36,278 nt of DNA from Acidobacteriota bacterium (GTDB taxonomy: Bacteria > Acidobacteriota > Thermoanaerobaculia > Thermoanaerobaculales > Sulfomarinibacteraceae). Positions 26,466-35,206 of the stretch are shown here, piece by piece. Numbering within the stretch: the first letter of the stretch is position 1; each line of letters opens with the position of its first letter. A model generated the notes under the pieces. The model ran no database searches and was not told the origin of the DNA. It was given only the letters and a program-made list of their open reading frames with translations. Both the position numbers and the translations under genes were made by a program. The DNA lies in the NCBI GenBank assembly GCA_013152895.1, contig JAADFN010000007.1, positions 233 to 36,510 of the forward strand. Direction: 5' to 3'.

Positions 26466-27566
26466 ATGAGCGATCCGCAGCTTATCTGGCGTTTTGGCCG
26501 GTGGGTCGGTGCCCGGAGCACCGGGACGGCCCGGCTTGGCTGGACCGGCGGCGGCCTCATTCTTGCCGTGCGCGGGGCCAAGGCCGTCTCGGTCGAGGGG
26601 CCCGATCCATCTGACGTTTCGAACGCGCTCGGCTGTTCCCCCACGGGGCAGACGAATCTCCTGCTAGAGGCCCGGGCGGCCGCGTCGCGCACGGGCGCCG
26701 ATGAGACCCGGGCGGTTGCCATCGTCAAGTCGATCGTGGAAGCGGGGATCCGCTCGTGGATTCTCGACGAACGCCGGACCCTCGAGTTGGTTGAAGGTGA
26801 GGTCCCGGCCGGTGATGGCCCTACCATCTCTCTCCCGCACGCCATCGTTGAAATGGTGCTTTCCGACGAGAGTGACGAGCTGCCGCGAACGGTTCTGCAG
26901 GATCGCCGGGTTCTCTTGCGGCGCAGCCCCGGGTTCCTGGAAGGGTACGCCTCGCTCCAGTTGACCGAAGAGGCCGACCTGGTCGCCGCCAAGATTACCG
27001 GTCAGCGAACGGCGGAAGAGATCATCGAGCGTTCCCCGCAGGACAGCGACGAGGTCATGCGGCTCCTGGTCGCGCTGGTGGTCGCAGGATTCCTCGAGCC
27101 CGTCCTCGTCGCCGATCTCGAGCAGGAGCGCGCGAGTATCGATCCCGTCTTCGTTCCACCGGTCCAGGCGGCGGCGCGCCGGCTCCCGCCGGCCCTGATC
27201 ATCGGCGGTGTAATCCTCCTGGCGGTGATCCTTGCCGCCGTTGGCTGGCTCGTTCTCCATCACGCACATTCCAAGACAGCCTCGCCGGCCCGCTGGGGAA
27301 TCGTCATCGATCGCGGATGCCAGCCACAGGATCTCCAGAGAATCCTCGAGAAAGCGGGAAAGCACCCGCGAAAGCTCGTCGCCCAACCCGACAGTCAGAA
27401 AATGTCTGAGCCGTGCTGGGAGCTGGTCTGGGGAAGCTTCCGCTCCAAGGCTGAAGCTCGCAAGGCGCTCGCTAGAATTCCGAAGAGTCTCGTTCGGAGG
27501 GGCGTGACCGGGAGAATCGTCACGTTGAGCAAAACGCCGGGTTCGCCCGGCGGCCGAGGAAACTGA
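26466..27566 (+). CDS. Membrane-anchored protein with winged-helix-like module and SPOR-like tail, function unknown
   Basis: The 366-residue protein has a DUF4388-like N-terminal region of weak similarity (about 1-110), a compact helical module (about 155-215: EADLVAAKITGQRTAEEIIE ... LLVALVVAGFLEPV) that parallels a segment in the next gene, one membrane helix (about 239-265, ALIIGGVILLAVILAAVGWLVL), and a C-terminal segment with CWELVWGSFRSKAEARKALARI, which resembles SPOR peptidoglycan-binding repeats. ATG 26466 is favoured: no ribosome site, but TATGGT ends six bases before it. An upstream TTG in frame is the alternative. It abuts the next gene with no spacer, so the two probably act together. 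A role in envelope or polarity scaffolding is a guess from the SPOR-like tail. Confidence 0.75.
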   Translation: MSDPQLIWRFGRWVGARSTGTARLGWTGGGLILAVRGAKAVSVEGPDPSDVSNALGCSPTGQTNLLLEARAAASRTGADETRAVAIVKSIVEAGIRSWILDERRTLELVEGEVPAGDGPTISLPHAIVEMVLSDESDELPRTVLQDRRVLLRRSPGFLEGYASLQLTEEADLVAAKITGQRTAEEIIERSPQDSDEVMRLLVALVVAGFLEPVLVADLEQERASIDPVFVPPVQAAARRLPPALIIGGVILLAVILAAVGWLVLHHAHSKTASPARWGIVIDRGCQPQDLQRILEKAGKHPRKLVAQPDSQKMSEPCWELVWGSFRSKAEARKALARIPKSLVRRGVTGRIVTLSKTPGSPGGRGN

Positions 27567-29138
27567 ATGGCTCCGCACCAGAAAAGTCGCCTCGATCTGC
27601 GCCGGTCGTTGCCCCTCCCGGAGCTCATGGCCACCGCCCAGTACAACCGGTCAACGGGAATTCTCCGCGCCTCGGACGGGTCGGCGACCCGTGAGCTCAT
27701 CTTCGTCAACGGCGAGCTTCGGGCAGCCCATTCCAATCTCGAAGACGAAAAGCTGGGAAGCTGGCTGGTTGGGCGAGATCTGATCTCGGAGGATGAGAAG
27801 GCACTGGCCCTGCTCTCCCAGGGTGCCACCGACCAGCCGCCACTCGGGCATCTCCTCGTCCGGCGCGGGTGCATCGAACAGGATGCCCTGGAGCACGAGC
27901 TTGAAGACCTGACCGTCACGATCGTCCGCCGGGCAGCCGCGACACTTCGGACCTTGAACGAGTTCGTCGAGGGCCGGACGAGCAGCCAACCCGATACGAT
28001 TCCCAATCTGACGACGCCCCAGGTGATCCTGGTCGCGGCGCGCAGCCTCTCGAACCTGGAGGTTATCCGGTCCAATCTCGAGCCGCTGGAACAGGTCGCA
28101 TGGCCGAGCACGAGCCTTGAAACGCTTCTGAACGAGTTCACGTTGACGCCACAGGAGGCGTTCATCATCAGCCGGATGGACGGAAGCCGCTCCCTCAAGG
28201 GCCTGGCGGCCGTGCTCCCGGGCGGCGAAAACGAGGTGCTCCCAATTCTCTACGCCCTCCGCATGGCGGGCATCATCATCGTCGGAACGGCGTCGGAACA
28301 GACCAGGACCTTCACGCCGGACTTTTCCAGCGAGCCACCGGGCTCCGGCCAGCACATCAGCATCGTTGACGAGGCAAGCCTCGAGCCATCGCAGCTGAGC
28401 GAACGCGAGAGAATCCGGCGCCTGGCCGGCGAGTGCCAGCGCATGGATCATTATCGCGTCTTGGGTCTCGAACCGGGAGCACACAACAACGACATCCGGG
28501 GGGCGTGGGAACGTATCCAACAGGAGTTTTCTCCCGACAACTCCTCGATTCCACACCTTCGTGATCTCAAACCCGAGCTGACCACGATTGTCGATCGCGC
28601 CCGCGAGGCCTACGAGGTGCTCGCAGACCCCCGCTCCAGGAAACGGTACAACACGGTACTCCGGTCGATGCAGGACGAGGTCGAGCGGGCGAAGCGTGCC
28701 ACACGAGCGCCGAGGATCGATCCCCGTGTCAGGGCCCAGCTCGTCGAAGCCAATATCAAACGCGCCAGCGAGCTGATTCACAGTGGCGAGCCATACCTGG
28801 CCATCAAGCTGCTCGAACAGGCGTGCGAGATCGAGCGGCGGCCCGATGCTCTGCTCCAGCTCGCACGGCTTCTTCTGCGCAACCCACTCTGGAAGAACCG
28901 TGCGCTCAAGACGCTCCGCCTGGCGATCGAGGCCGACCCGCACTTCGTCGACGCCTGGATCGAGCTCGCCGAGTTCTGGAGGCGGCGGCAGAATCCCGAG
29001 CGGCAGCGCAAGGCTCTCGAACGTGCCGTCGCCGCCGATCCTGACCACGAGAAGGCCACCACGATGTACCGGCAGCTGATGGGTCAACGGGAGCTGGAGC
29101 GCCTCCTCAGCCGGGCGCGGCGCAGCCAAGCCAGGTAG
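27567..29138 (+). CDS. DUF4388 (PATAN-like) protein with degenerate J domain and TPRs
   Basis: The 523-residue protein starts with a DUF4388-type domain (about 15-115: LPELMATAQYNRSTGILRA ... RELIFVNGELRAAHSN), then a winged-helix-like module (about 190-250: LTPQEAFIISRMDGSRSLKGLA ... LRMAGIIIVG), a J-like domain (about 293-358: DHYRVLGLEPGAHNNDIRGAW ... AREAYEVLADPRSRKRYN) and TPR-like helices (about 400-505). The HPD tripeptide that activates Hsp70 is replaced by S322-P323-D324, so classic co-chaperone activity is unlikely. ATG 27567 follows the previous stop directly, with GAGGA six bases upstream. No signal or membrane segment is seen; it is a cytoplasmic scaffold or regulator by inference, coupled to the membrane protein encoded just before. 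Confidence 0.85.
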   Translation: MAPHQKSRLDLRRSLPLPELMATAQYNRSTGILRASDGSATRELIFVNGELRAAHSNLEDEKLGSWLVGRDLISEDEKALALLSQGATDQPPLGHLLVRRGCIEQDALEHELEDLTVTIVRRAAATLRTLNEFVEGRTSSQPDTIPNLTTPQVILVAARSLSNLEVIRSNLEPLEQVAWPSTSLETLLNEFTLTPQEAFIISRMDGSRSLKGLAAVLPGGENEVLPILYALRMAGIIIVGTASEQTRTFTPDFSSEPPGSGQHISIVDEASLEPSQLSERERIRRLAGECQRMDHYRVLGLEPGAHNNDIRGAWERIQQEFSPDNSSIPHLRDLKPELTTIVDRAREAYEVLADPRSRKRYNTVLRSMQDEVERAKRATRAPRIDPRVRAQLVEANIKRASELIHSGEPYLAIKLLEQACEIERRPDALLQLARLLLRNPLWKNRALKTLRLAIEADPHFVDAWIELAEFWRRRQNPERQRKALERAVAADPDHEKATTMYRQLMGQRELERLLSRARRSQAR

Positions 29139-29163
29139 TCCCGGCGCATCCAGGGGAGGCCAC

Positions 29164-29613
29164 ATGCCTTTTCTCATCGATGGGAACAACCTGATGCACG
29201 CGTTGCCGGCCGGCCGCCGTAGCCGTGACGCCGTCAGGCAGATGATGCTCGACCTCGCGCGCCGCGAACGGATCTCGATCACCCTCGTCTTCGACGGCCC
29301 CCCCGCAACCGGGGTCCCGGAGCGGGAAAACCTTGGCCGGGTGACCGTCATCTACAGCGGGGCGTCATCCGCCGACGATGTGCTGATTCGCCTCCTGCCA
29401 CAAAGGCCCGCCGTGCAGAGCTGGACGCTCGTCACCGATGACCGGGAGCTGACGGCCCGCGCCCGAAACGCCGGCGCACGGACGCGCCGTCTCTCGGAAT
29501 GGCGGCACAAGCTCACAGGTGTCATCCGGCCAGGCGGAAAGCCGGAGAAGACACTGTCGGAAGCCGAAATCCACGAGTGGGAAGACTACTTTCGCAAGGG
29601 CGGAGGTTCCTGA
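29164..29613 (+). CDS. NYN-domain (YacP-like) RNase
   Basis: The 149-residue protein has the PIN-like NYN fold: FLIDGNNLMHA at the N-terminus (first catalytic Asp), LVFDGPP at about 42-48, the acidic pair in SSADDVLIRLL at about 74-84, and LVTDDRELTARARNAGA at about 95-111. These are the metal-binding Asp residues of the family, which cleaves RNA. YacP-type proteins take part in RNA decay or maturation; the substrate here is unknown. The ATG has GGGGAGG about five bases upstream. It lies 25 bp after the DUF4388 gene and is probably in the same unit. Confidence 0.87.
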   Translation: MPFLIDGNNLMHALPAGRRSRDAVRQMMLDLARRERISITLVFDGPPATGVPERENLGRVTVIYSGASSADDVLIRLLPQRPAVQSWTLVTDDRELTARARNAGARTRRLSEWRHKLTGVIRPGGKPEKTLSEAEIHEWEDYFRKGGGS

Positions 29614-29625
29614 CCCGCCCCACCA

Positions 29626-29653
29626 TTGCCGGCCGGCGGCGGGATGTTACACT
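29626..29653 (+). promoter_or_regulatory. Promoter of the aldehyde dehydrogenase gene
   Basis: TTGCCG (29626-29631) and TACACT (29648-29653), with TG one base upstream (TGTTACACT), are separated by 16 bp. Transcription would start near 29660, giving a leader of about 38 nt that contains the strong ribosome site. Confidence 0.6.
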
Positions 29654-29697
29654 CTCCGCCGCGCGAGCCGGAAGCGCTCGCTCCAAGGAGGTGTGAC

Positions 29698-31227
29698 ATG
29701 ACAGACATCAAAGCGCTGTTGCAATCTCTCGGCATCGAGGACGTCAACACCGGCGCCTGCACGGGCCGGTGGATCGAATCGGACGGAGGCACGGAGCTGA
29801 CCTCGTTCACGCCGGTCGACGGGTCCCCGATCGCCACGGTGATCCAGGCCGACGAGGCAACCTACGAGAAGGTCATCGAAACGGCCCACGAGGCGTTTCT
29901 GAAGTGGCGGATGATGCCCGCCCCACAGCGCGGCCTCATCATCCGCGAGCTGGGCGACGCGCTGCGCGAGCACAAGGAACCTCTCGGCGAGCTGGTCTCC
30001 CTGGAGATGGGCAAGATCCTGTCCGAAGGGCTCGGCGAGGTCCAGGAGATGATCGACATGTGCGATCTTGCCGTTGGCCTCTCGCGCCAGCTCTACGGCC
30101 TGACGATGCACTCGGAGCGGGCGCGTCACCGCATGTACGAGCAGTGGCATCCGCTAGGCGTCGTCGGCATTATCACGTCGTTCAACTTCCCGGTGGCCGT
30201 GTGGGCATGGAACGCAGCCGTCGCGGCCGTCTGCGGCGACACGATGGTGTGGAAGCCATCCTCCTCGACGCCGCTGACGGCGATCGCCGTGCAGCACATC
30301 GTCAACCGGATCATGGAACGCCACGGCCTGTCGGGCGTCTTCAACCTCGTCATCGGCTCCGGCCGCGTCATCGGCGAGCGGATGATCAACGATCGCCGGA
30401 TCCCGCTGATCTCGTTCACCGGCTCGATCGAAATGGGCCGGCACGTCTCAGAGGCGACAGCGCGCCGCCTGGGGCGCTCGATCCTCGAGCTCGGCGGCAA
30501 CAACGGCGTCATCGTCATGGATGATGCCGATCAGAACCTGGCGTTGCGCGCAATCCTGTTCGCGGCGGCCGGGACTGCGGGCCAGCGGTGCACGACACTC
30601 CGCCGCCTGTTTCTCCAAAAGGGCATCGCCGCCCAGATGACCGAGCGCCTGATCAAGGCGTACCGCAGCATCCCGATCGGGGATCCACTCGACGAGAACA
30701 CCCTGATGGGGCCGCTCGTCGACGAGGCGGCCGTCCAGGCGTACCTCGGTGCCATCGACCTGATCAAGGAGCAGGGCGGCGAGATCCTCTACGGCGGTAC
30801 GCGCATCGACCGGCCCGGCTTTTACGTCGAACCGACCCTTGTCAAGGCGCACCCCGGCATGGAGATCGCACGCGAGGAGACCTTTGCACCGATCCTCTAC
30901 ATCTTCGAGATCGAGGACGTCGAGGAGGCCATCGCCCTTCACAACTCGGTCGACCAGGGCCTGTCGTCGGGCATCTTCACGTCGAACCTGTACGCCGCGG
31001 AAAAGTTCCTCTCCCACGAGGGCTCCGACTGTGGCATCGCCAACGTCAACATCGGAACGTCGGGCGCCGAGATCGGCGGCGCGTTCGGTGGCGAGAAAGA
31101 CACCGGCGGCGGCCGCGAGGCTGGATCCGACGCGTGGAAGGCGTACATGCGCCGCCAGACCTGCACGATCAACTGGGGGCACGAGCTGCCCCTGGCGCAA
31201 GGCGTCCACTTCGACGTCGAGGCGTAA
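29698..31227 (+). CDS. ALDH7-type NAD-dependent aldehyde dehydrogenase (aminoadipate-semialdehyde dehydrogenase-like)
   Basis: The 509-residue enzyme has catalytic C298 in GTAGQRCTTLRRLF, the general base E264 in LELGGNN, and the cofactor-binding GVVGIITSFNFPVAVWAWN and SFTGSIEMGR segments. The N-terminal sequence, the FNFPVAVW signature and the C-terminal NIGTSGAEIGGAFGGEKDTGGGRE stretch match the ALDH7 (antiquitin) family, whose best-known substrate is alpha-aminoadipate semialdehyde of lysine breakdown; some members act on other aldehydes or in stress defence. ATG 29698 has AAGGAGGTG about five bases upstream; the longer frame lacks support. It has its own promoter and terminator. No other lysine-catabolic gene is in the window, so substrate is uncertain. 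Confidence 0.92.
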   Translation: MTDIKALLQSLGIEDVNTGACTGRWIESDGGTELTSFTPVDGSPIATVIQADEATYEKVIETAHEAFLKWRMMPAPQRGLIIRELGDALREHKEPLGELVSLEMGKILSEGLGEVQEMIDMCDLAVGLSRQLYGLTMHSERARHRMYEQWHPLGVVGIITSFNFPVAVWAWNAAVAAVCGDTMVWKPSSSTPLTAIAVQHIVNRIMERHGLSGVFNLVIGSGRVIGERMINDRRIPLISFTGSIEMGRHVSEATARRLGRSILELGGNNGVIVMDDADQNLALRAILFAAAGTAGQRCTTLRRLFLQKGIAAQMTERLIKAYRSIPIGDPLDENTLMGPLVDEAAVQAYLGAIDLIKEQGGEILYGGTRIDRPGFYVEPTLVKAHPGMEIAREETFAPILYIFEIEDVEEAIALHNSVDQGLSSGIFTSNLYAAEKFLSHEGSDCGIANVNIGTSGAEIGGAFGGEKDTGGGREAGSDAWKAYMRRQTCTINWGHELPLAQGVHFDVEA

Positions 31228-31250
31228 ACGCACCCCGCACATCACGACGG

Positions 31251-31280
31251 CCGGCCGGGATCTCGACCCGGCCGGTTTTT
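31251..31280 (+). terminator. Rho-independent terminator after the aldehyde dehydrogenase gene
   Basis: CCGGCCGGG (31251-31259) pairs perfectly with CCCGGCCGG (31267-31275) around a 7-nt loop and is followed by TTTTT at 31276-31280, 23 nt after the stop codon. Confidence 0.93.
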
Positions 31281-31281
31281 C

Positions 31282-31308
31282 TTGACCCGCCGGCGGCCCT
31301 GATACCAT
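31282..31308 (+). promoter_or_regulatory. Possible promoter of the sigma-54 regulator gene
   Basis: TTGACC (31282-31287) and TACCAT (31303-31308) are 15 bp apart, slightly short. The -10 ends six bases before the GTG at 31315, again suggesting a leaderless start. Confidence 0.4.
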
Positions 31309-31314
31309 GCTGAC

Positions 31315-32655
31315 GTGGAAGGGCGGGTCCTGATCGTTGACGATGAGCCCGGGGTCCGGAAGGTCCTCCGGCACATCCTGACTGGCGCCGGTTACCAGGT
31401 CGACGAGGCGGCCGACGCGTTCCAGGGGCTCGATGCGCTCGATCGCCTCGTGCCGGACGCGCTCCTGCTCGACATCAAGATGCCGGGGATGGACGGCATC
31501 GCGTTGCTGGACAACTTGCGCCAGCGCGGCCTGGAAATCCCCGTGGTCGTCCTGACCGGGCACGGGGACGAATTCACGGCGCGGAACTGTCTGGAGGCCG
31601 GAGCGGTGGCGTACCTGACAAAGCCCCCCGACCGCGCCGAGCTCCTGCTCGCCGTTCGTGGGGCGGTGGCCCAGGGCCGCCTGGCGCACCGGCGAGTCGG
31701 TCCTCCGGAACCCCCTCCACTGCTTGGCGAGAGCCTGTCGATGCGGCGCCTGCGCGAGGAGATCGCCCGCGTCGCCCCTTCCCGGGCGACGGTGCTGATC
31801 CACGGCGAATCGGGTACCGGCAAGGAGCTTGCCGCACGGCGTTTGCACCATCTCTCGGACCGGGCGCTCGCCCCGTTCGTCAGGGTCAACTGCGCCGCCA
31901 TCCCCGAGGAGCTGATCGAATCGGAGCTGTTCGGCCACGAGAAGGGCTCGTTCACCGGCGCCCACCGGAGGCAGACCGGCAAGTTCGTCCAGGCGGACGG
32001 GGGCACGATCTTCCTCGACGAGGTCGGCGACATGTCGCTCAAAACCCAGGCGAAGGTGCTGCGCGTCCTGCAGGATGGCGAGGTCGAGCCCATCGGTGCC
32101 GGCACGCCGTTTACGGTCGACGTCCGGGTGCTCGCCGCGACCAACAAGGACCTGGCCCAGGAGGTTGCCGCCGGGAGGTTTCGAGAAGACCTCTACTACC
32201 GTCTCGCGGTCGTGTTGATCCGGACGCCACCGCTTCGCGAGCACGCCGACGACATCCCCCTGCTCGTCGAGCATTTCACCGCCGAGTTCTGCGACGCGTA
32301 CAACCGGCGGTTGAAGACGTGGTCGGACGAGGCCATGAAGCAGCTCCTCGCGTACACCTGGCCGGGGAACGTCCGTGAGCTCAAGAACGTTGTCGAGCGA
32401 GCGGTGATCATGGAGATCGACGACGTCATCCACGGCGTCGATCTCCTCGCCCCGCCGCAGGCATTGCCCGCACCGCCGTTCCTGGACGTGCCGACGCTCC
32501 AGGAGTTCCAGCACCGGGCGGAGCGGGCGTACATCGTCCACCAGCTCGAGCGGAACAACTGGAACGTCGCGGCCACGGCGCGGGCGATCGGGACGCCGCG
32601 TTCCAACCTGTACAAGAAGATCCAAGCGTACAAGATCACCAGGGAGAATCCATGA
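31315..32655 (+). CDS. Sigma-54-dependent response regulator (NtrC family)
   Basis: The 446-residue protein has a receiver domain (about 3-120; acidic pair in LIVDDEPG, phosphorylation site D53 in LLLDIKMPGMDG, Lys in YLTKPPDR), an AAA+ domain (about 138-370; Walker A GESGTGKE at 164-171, the sigma-54 contact loop GSFTGA at 211-216, Walker B in GTIFLDEVGD, arginine-rich RFREDLYYRL) and a C-terminal Fis-type helix-turn-helix (about 405-442, NWNVAATARAIGTPRSNLYKKI). GTG 31315 is used because no in-frame ATG is near and the receiver starts immediately. It has no kinase next to it. Its last four bases overlap pyrE, so both are co-transcribed. Targets unknown. Confidence 0.94.
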   Translation: MEGRVLIVDDEPGVRKVLRHILTGAGYQVDEAADAFQGLDALDRLVPDALLLDIKMPGMDGIALLDNLRQRGLEIPVVVLTGHGDEFTARNCLEAGAVAYLTKPPDRAELLLAVRGAVAQGRLAHRRVGPPEPPPLLGESLSMRRLREEIARVAPSRATVLIHGESGTGKELAARRLHHLSDRALAPFVRVNCAAIPEELIESELFGHEKGSFTGAHRRQTGKFVQADGGTIFLDEVGDMSLKTQAKVLRVLQDGEVEPIGAGTPFTVDVRVLAATNKDLAQEVAAGRFREDLYYRLAVVLIRTPPLREHADDIPLLVEHFTAEFCDAYNRRLKTWSDEAMKQLLAYTWPGNVRELKNVVERAVIMEIDDVIHGVDLLAPPQALPAPPFLDVPTLQEFQHRAERAYIVHQLERNNWNVAATARAIGTPRSNLYKKIQAYKITRENP

Positions 32656-33233
32656 CGACCTCACTGACCCTCGACGAGCTCACCGCCGCGGGCGCTCACC
32701 GCACCGGCCACTTCCGGCTCTCTTCAGGGCTGCATTCTGGCGACTACCTCCAGTGTGCGCTCTACCTCGCCGATCCGCGCCGTGCCGAACGCGCCGGCCA
32801 TCTGATCGCCGGGGGCTTGCGCGGGGCCGGCATCCGCCCGGAGCTTGTCGTGTCACCCGCGCTCGGAGGCGTCATCATCGGTCATGAAACCGCCCGCGCC
32901 CTCGGAGCGCCCTTCCTCTTCACCGAACGGGTGGACGGACGGATGACGCTCCGGCGGGGCTTCGCCATCGGTCCCGGCCAACGGATCGTGGTTGTCGAAG
33001 ATGTCGTGACAACCGGGAAATCGACCCGCGAAGTGGTTGCGGTGCTGGAACAGTCGGGCGGCCTCGTCATCGCCATGGCCTCGATCGTCAACCGGTCCGG
33101 ACAGGACAACCCGTTCGCGCCCATCCCCTTCATCCCGTTGCTCAGCGTGGCGTTTCCAACATGGCCTCCCGAGGAGTGCCCGCTCTGCCGCGAGGGCAAG
33201 CCGATCGAAAAACCCGGCTCCCGCCCCGTGTAA
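32652..33233 (+). CDS. pyrE: Orotate phosphoribosyltransferase
   Basis: It joins orotate to PRPP to form OMP in pyrimidine synthesis. The 193-residue protein has the N-terminal GAHRTGHFRLSSGLHSGDYLQ segment, VVSPALGGVIIGHETARALG at about 62-82, FTERVDGRMTLRRGF and the PRPP-binding VVVEDVVTTGKSTREVV at about 115-131. A C-terminal CPLCREGKPIEKPGS tail occurs in many bacterial PyrE proteins of this type. ATG 32652 has GGGAG six bases upstream and overlaps the regulator gene by four bases. No other pyr gene is in the window. Confidence 0.94.
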   Translation: MTTSLTLDELTAAGAHRTGHFRLSSGLHSGDYLQCALYLADPRRAERAGHLIAGGLRGAGIRPELVVSPALGGVIIGHETARALGAPFLFTERVDGRMTLRRGFAIGPGQRIVVVEDVVTTGKSTREVVAVLEQSGGLVIAMASIVNRSGQDNPFAPIPFIPLLSVAFPTWPPEECPLCREGKPIEKPGSRPV

Positions 33234-33312
33234 GCGGCAGGTATCACCCTGCCCGGACACGCAATCCCGGGCGTCCCATCATGCGGCCGGCGCCGTGATG
33301 TGGCGCGTCGCG

Positions 33313-35157
33313 TCAGTCCGCCGCGTCCGCGCCGCCGCCACGGCCGGCGCCTCCCGTGTCCCGCTTGCGAGGGCGCTGGTTGCTCCGGAGGATCCGCTTG
33401 CGGAGCCGGATCTCGGAGGGCGTGACCTCGACCAGCTCGTCGGCGTCGATCCACTCGAGCGCACGATCCAGAAACATACGCTGCGGAGGCGCCAGCCGGA
33501 GAGCCTCGTCGGAGCCGGCCGCACGCATGTTCGTGAGCTTCTTCTCCCGCGTCACGTTGACGATGAGATCGTTCTCGCGGCTGTACTGGCCAACGATCAT
33601 CCCCTCGTACACCTCGGTACCCGGGCCAACGAACAGGGTTCCCCGCGGTTGCAGGTGAAAGAGGGCGTACGGCGTCGCGCGGCCCGGACGGTCGGCGACC
33701 ATCGCCCCCGTGCTTCGTCCCGGGATTTCCCCCTGCCATGGCTCGTATCCATCGAACAGCGTGTTGATGATGCCGGTACCGCGCGTATCGGTGAGAAACT
33801 CGGACCTGAAGCCGATCAGTCCTCGCGACGGCACGCGAAACTCGAGCCGGACCCGGCCGTGGCCGTTGTTGCTCATCTTCTGCATGCGGCCGCCGCGACC
33901 GCCAAGCTTCTGGGTCACGACGCCGGTGTACTCCTCCGGGCAATCGACGACGACGATCTCGACCGGCTCGTGCAGGCGCCCGTCGATCTGGCGGGTCAGG
34001 ATGGTCGGCTGCGACACGCTGAGCTCGAATCCCTCGCGGCGCAACGTCTCGATCAGGATCGCGAGCTGGAGCTCACCGCGGCCCATCACCTTGAAGGCGT
34101 CGTTGCTCTCCTTCTCGACCCGGATCGAAACGTTGTGATGCGCCTCCTTTTCCAGCCGTTCCCAGATCTGCCGGGCGGTGACGTAGCTTCCCTCACGCCC
34201 CCCGAACGGGGATGTGTTGGCCGAAAAGACCATCGAGATCGTCGGCTCGTCGACCACGATCCGTTTCATCGGCATCGGGTTTTCCAGGTCGACCAGCGTA
34301 TCGCCGATGGTAACCTCCCCGAGGCCGGCGGCGGCCACGATGTCGCCGCACATCACCTCGACCGTCTCCACCCTCTTGAGCCCTTCGTACGTGTAAACCA
34401 TGGCAGCCTTGACCGGCGAGACGCCGTCTTCGCGGGCCACGCCGATCGGTTTGCCCGCCTGCATCCGCCCGTTGAAAACCCGGCCGATGGCCAGCTTCCC
34501 GACGTAGTCGTCCGCGTCGAGGTTCGTTACCAGGATCTGCAGCGGCGCGTCGGGGTCCCCCGTGGGGGCGGGGAGGCCATCGAGGATCTCGTCGAGGAGC
34601 GGCCTGAGATCCGTCGACTCGTCACCGAGCTCCCTGTGTGCAACCCCCTTGCGCGCATTTGTGTAAAACACTGGAAAGTCCAGCTGCTCCTCGCTCGCGT
34701 TGAGATCGATGAACAGGTCGTACACCTCGTCGAGCACCTCGGCCGGCCTGGCGTCGTCCCGGTCGATCTTGTTGAGGGCCACGATCGGCGGCAGCCCCAG
34801 GCGAAGCGCCTTCTCGAGCACGAAGCGGGTCTGGGGAAGCGGTCCCTCGGCGGCGTCCACGAGGAGCAGCACACCATCGACCATCTGCAATGTCCGTTCG
34901 ACCTCGCCGCCGAAATCGGCATGCCCCGGCGTGTCGACGATGTTGATCTTGACGCCGCGATAGTGCACAGAGGTATTCTTGGCGAGGATCGTGATCCCTC
35001 GCTCCCGTTCCAGCTCGTTCGAGTCCATGACCCGCTCCAGGACCCGTTCGTTCGCGCGGAAGATGCCGCTCTGCCACAGCATTGCATCGACCAGCGTGGT
35101 CTTCCCATGGTCGACATGGGCGATGATGGCGATGTTTCGAATCGGAAGCTCGGGCAT
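33313..35157 (-). CDS. typA: Ribosome-associated GTPase TypA/BipA
   Basis: A translation-factor GTPase that binds ribosomes and matters in stress and ribosome assembly. The 614-residue protein has G1 [10 protein letters not shown]2 RGITI, G3 [15 protein letters not shown]4 [10 protein letters not shown], then the EF-G-like domains and the TypA-specific C-terminal region ([25 protein letters not shown] and [23 protein letters not shown]). Length is normal; the tail ends in a basic then Gly-rich stretch. ATG 35157 gives [18 protein letters not shown] and has TTGGAGGA directly upstream; the longer frame starts inside the ribosome site. It is monocistronic with its own promoter and is convergent with pyrE. 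Confidence 0.96.
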   Translation of the reverse strand: MPELPIRNIAIIAHVDHGKTTLVDAMLWQSGIFRANERVLERVMDSNELERERGITILAKNTSVHYRGVKINIVDTPGHADFGGEVERTLQMVDGVLLLVDAAEGPLPQTRFVLEKALRLGLPPIVALNKIDRDDARPAEVLDEVYDLFIDLNASEEQLDFPVFYTNARKGVAHRELGDESTDLRPLLDEILDGLPAPTGDPDAPLQILVTNLDADDYVGKLAIGRVFNGRMQAGKPIGVAREDGVSPVKAAMVYTYEGLKRVETVEVMCGDIVAAAGLGEVTIGDTLVDLENPMPMKRIVVDEPTISMVFSANTSPFGGREGSYVTARQIWERLEKEAHHNVSIRVEKESNDAFKVMGRGELQLAILIETLRREGFELSVSQPTILTRQIDGRLHEPVEIVVVDCPEEYTGVVTQKLGGRGGRMQKMSNNGHGRVRLEFRVPSRGLIGFRSEFLTDTRGTGIINTLFDGYEPWQGEIPGRSTGAMVADRPGRATPYALFHLQPRGTLFVGPGTEVYEGMIVGQYSRENDLIVNVTREKKLTNMRAAGSDEALRLAPPQRMFLDRALEWIDADELVEVTPSEIRLRKRILRSNQRPRKRDTGGAGRGGGADAAD

Positions 35158-35177
35158 GATTCCTCCAAGGGGCTGGG

Positions 35178-35206
35178 GTTCTATCACTTCCCCACCCCAG
35201 AGTCAA
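35178..35206 (-). promoter_or_regulatory. Promoter of typA
   Basis: On the minus strand TTGACT (35206-35201), a 17-bp spacer and TAGAAC (35183-35178) with an upstream TGn extended motif. The leader would be about 15 nt and holds the GGAGG ribosome site. A second TTGACT lies about 12 bp further upstream. Confidence 0.6.

Noticed and set aside
30448-32664. Minus-strand open frame (738 codons) across the aldehyde dehydrogenase and sigma-54 regulator genes
   Set aside because: It spans two real genes and the terminator and promoter between them; the composition is shadow-like and no motif is present.
33251-33272. GCCCGG/CCGGGC hairpin between pyrE and typA as a terminator
   Set aside because: The stem is only 6 bp, the loop is 10 nt, and there is no T-run on either side.
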